DNA of 64,000 nt from Montifringilla adamsi. Lineage: Eukaryota; Chordata; Aves; Passeriformes; Passeridae. The stretch is taken from positions 3,113,679 to 3,177,678 of the forward strand of contig JAGGNK010010337.1 in NCBI GenBank assembly GCA_017590115.1, in the 5' to 3' direction. The notes beneath the pieces are model-generated. The model did not search any database. It was not told the origin of the DNA and was given only the letters and a program-made list of their open reading frames with translations. Numbering within the stretch: the first letter of the stretch is position 1; each line of letters begins with the position of its first letter. A program made the position numbers and the translations under genes. Below are positions 63,957-64,000 of the stretch, piece after piece.

Positions 63957-64000
63957 CTGAAGAAAGAACAGGCCTGCAAGAAGATTTAATGCCAACGGTC
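63957..64000 (-). other. PIK3C2A: PIK3C2A intron at the window edge
   Basis: Pyrimidine-rich acceptor region of the exon ending at 63956, with a second AG at 63975. The window ends before the next upstream exon. Confidence 0.8.

Overview
The window is nuclear DNA from a bird, most likely a songbird. Evidence seen in the sequence: intron-split vertebrate genes, several 3' fragments of the avian LINE CR1, LTR-type repeats I recognise from passerine genomes, and CpG-rich promoters set in AT-rich DNA. The gene order, all on the minus strand, is PIK3C2A (right edge), RPS13, then PLEKHA7 (left edge). This is the same order and orientation as the vertebrate PLEKHA7-RPS13-PIK3C2A block, for example on human chromosome 11.

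Layout from left to right. Positions 1-6842 are PLEKHA7 intron 3 as assembled. It holds a degraded LINE, a CpG-rich block (about 2960-3582), a G21 tract, an LTR-like repeat, T/G low-complexity sequence and a CR1 fragment. PLEKHA7 coding exons 1-3 lie at 6843-7277 with introns of only 123 and 94 bp, and encode the start codon, WW1 and the first half of WW2. A second CpG-rich block lies at 8226-8560. From about 8.6 to 47.2 kb I find no protein-coding exon. This intergenic DNA holds CR1 fragments, one LTR repeat, a 38-bp minisatellite, long A/T homopolymers, a small orphan CpG cluster near 46.1 kb and a candidate regulatory element near 15.0-15.5 kb. RPS13 (47232-51546) is complete in six exons and encodes 151 residues. 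PIK3C2A enters from the right edge; its last 13 coding exons (54500-63956) encode most of the lipid-kinase domain, the PX domain and the C-terminal C2 domain. Its 3' UTR runs to within about 150-250 bp of the RPS13 start.

The genes do unrelated jobs: PLEKHA7 acts at adherens junctions, RPS13 is ribosomal protein uS15, and PIK3C2A is a class II PI 3-kinase of endocytosis and endosomes. They form a conserved neighbourhood rather than a pathway. I found no novel system. The points most worth a second look are an exact 60-bp direct repeat (3523-3582 and 6777-6836) bounding a 3.2-kb segment with G- and C-tracts at its ends, probably an assembly problem beside PLEKHA7 exon 3; a GC-AG intron in PIK3C2A; the very short PIK3C2A-RPS13 gap; and the lack of a recognisable U14 snoRNA in the RPS13 introns.
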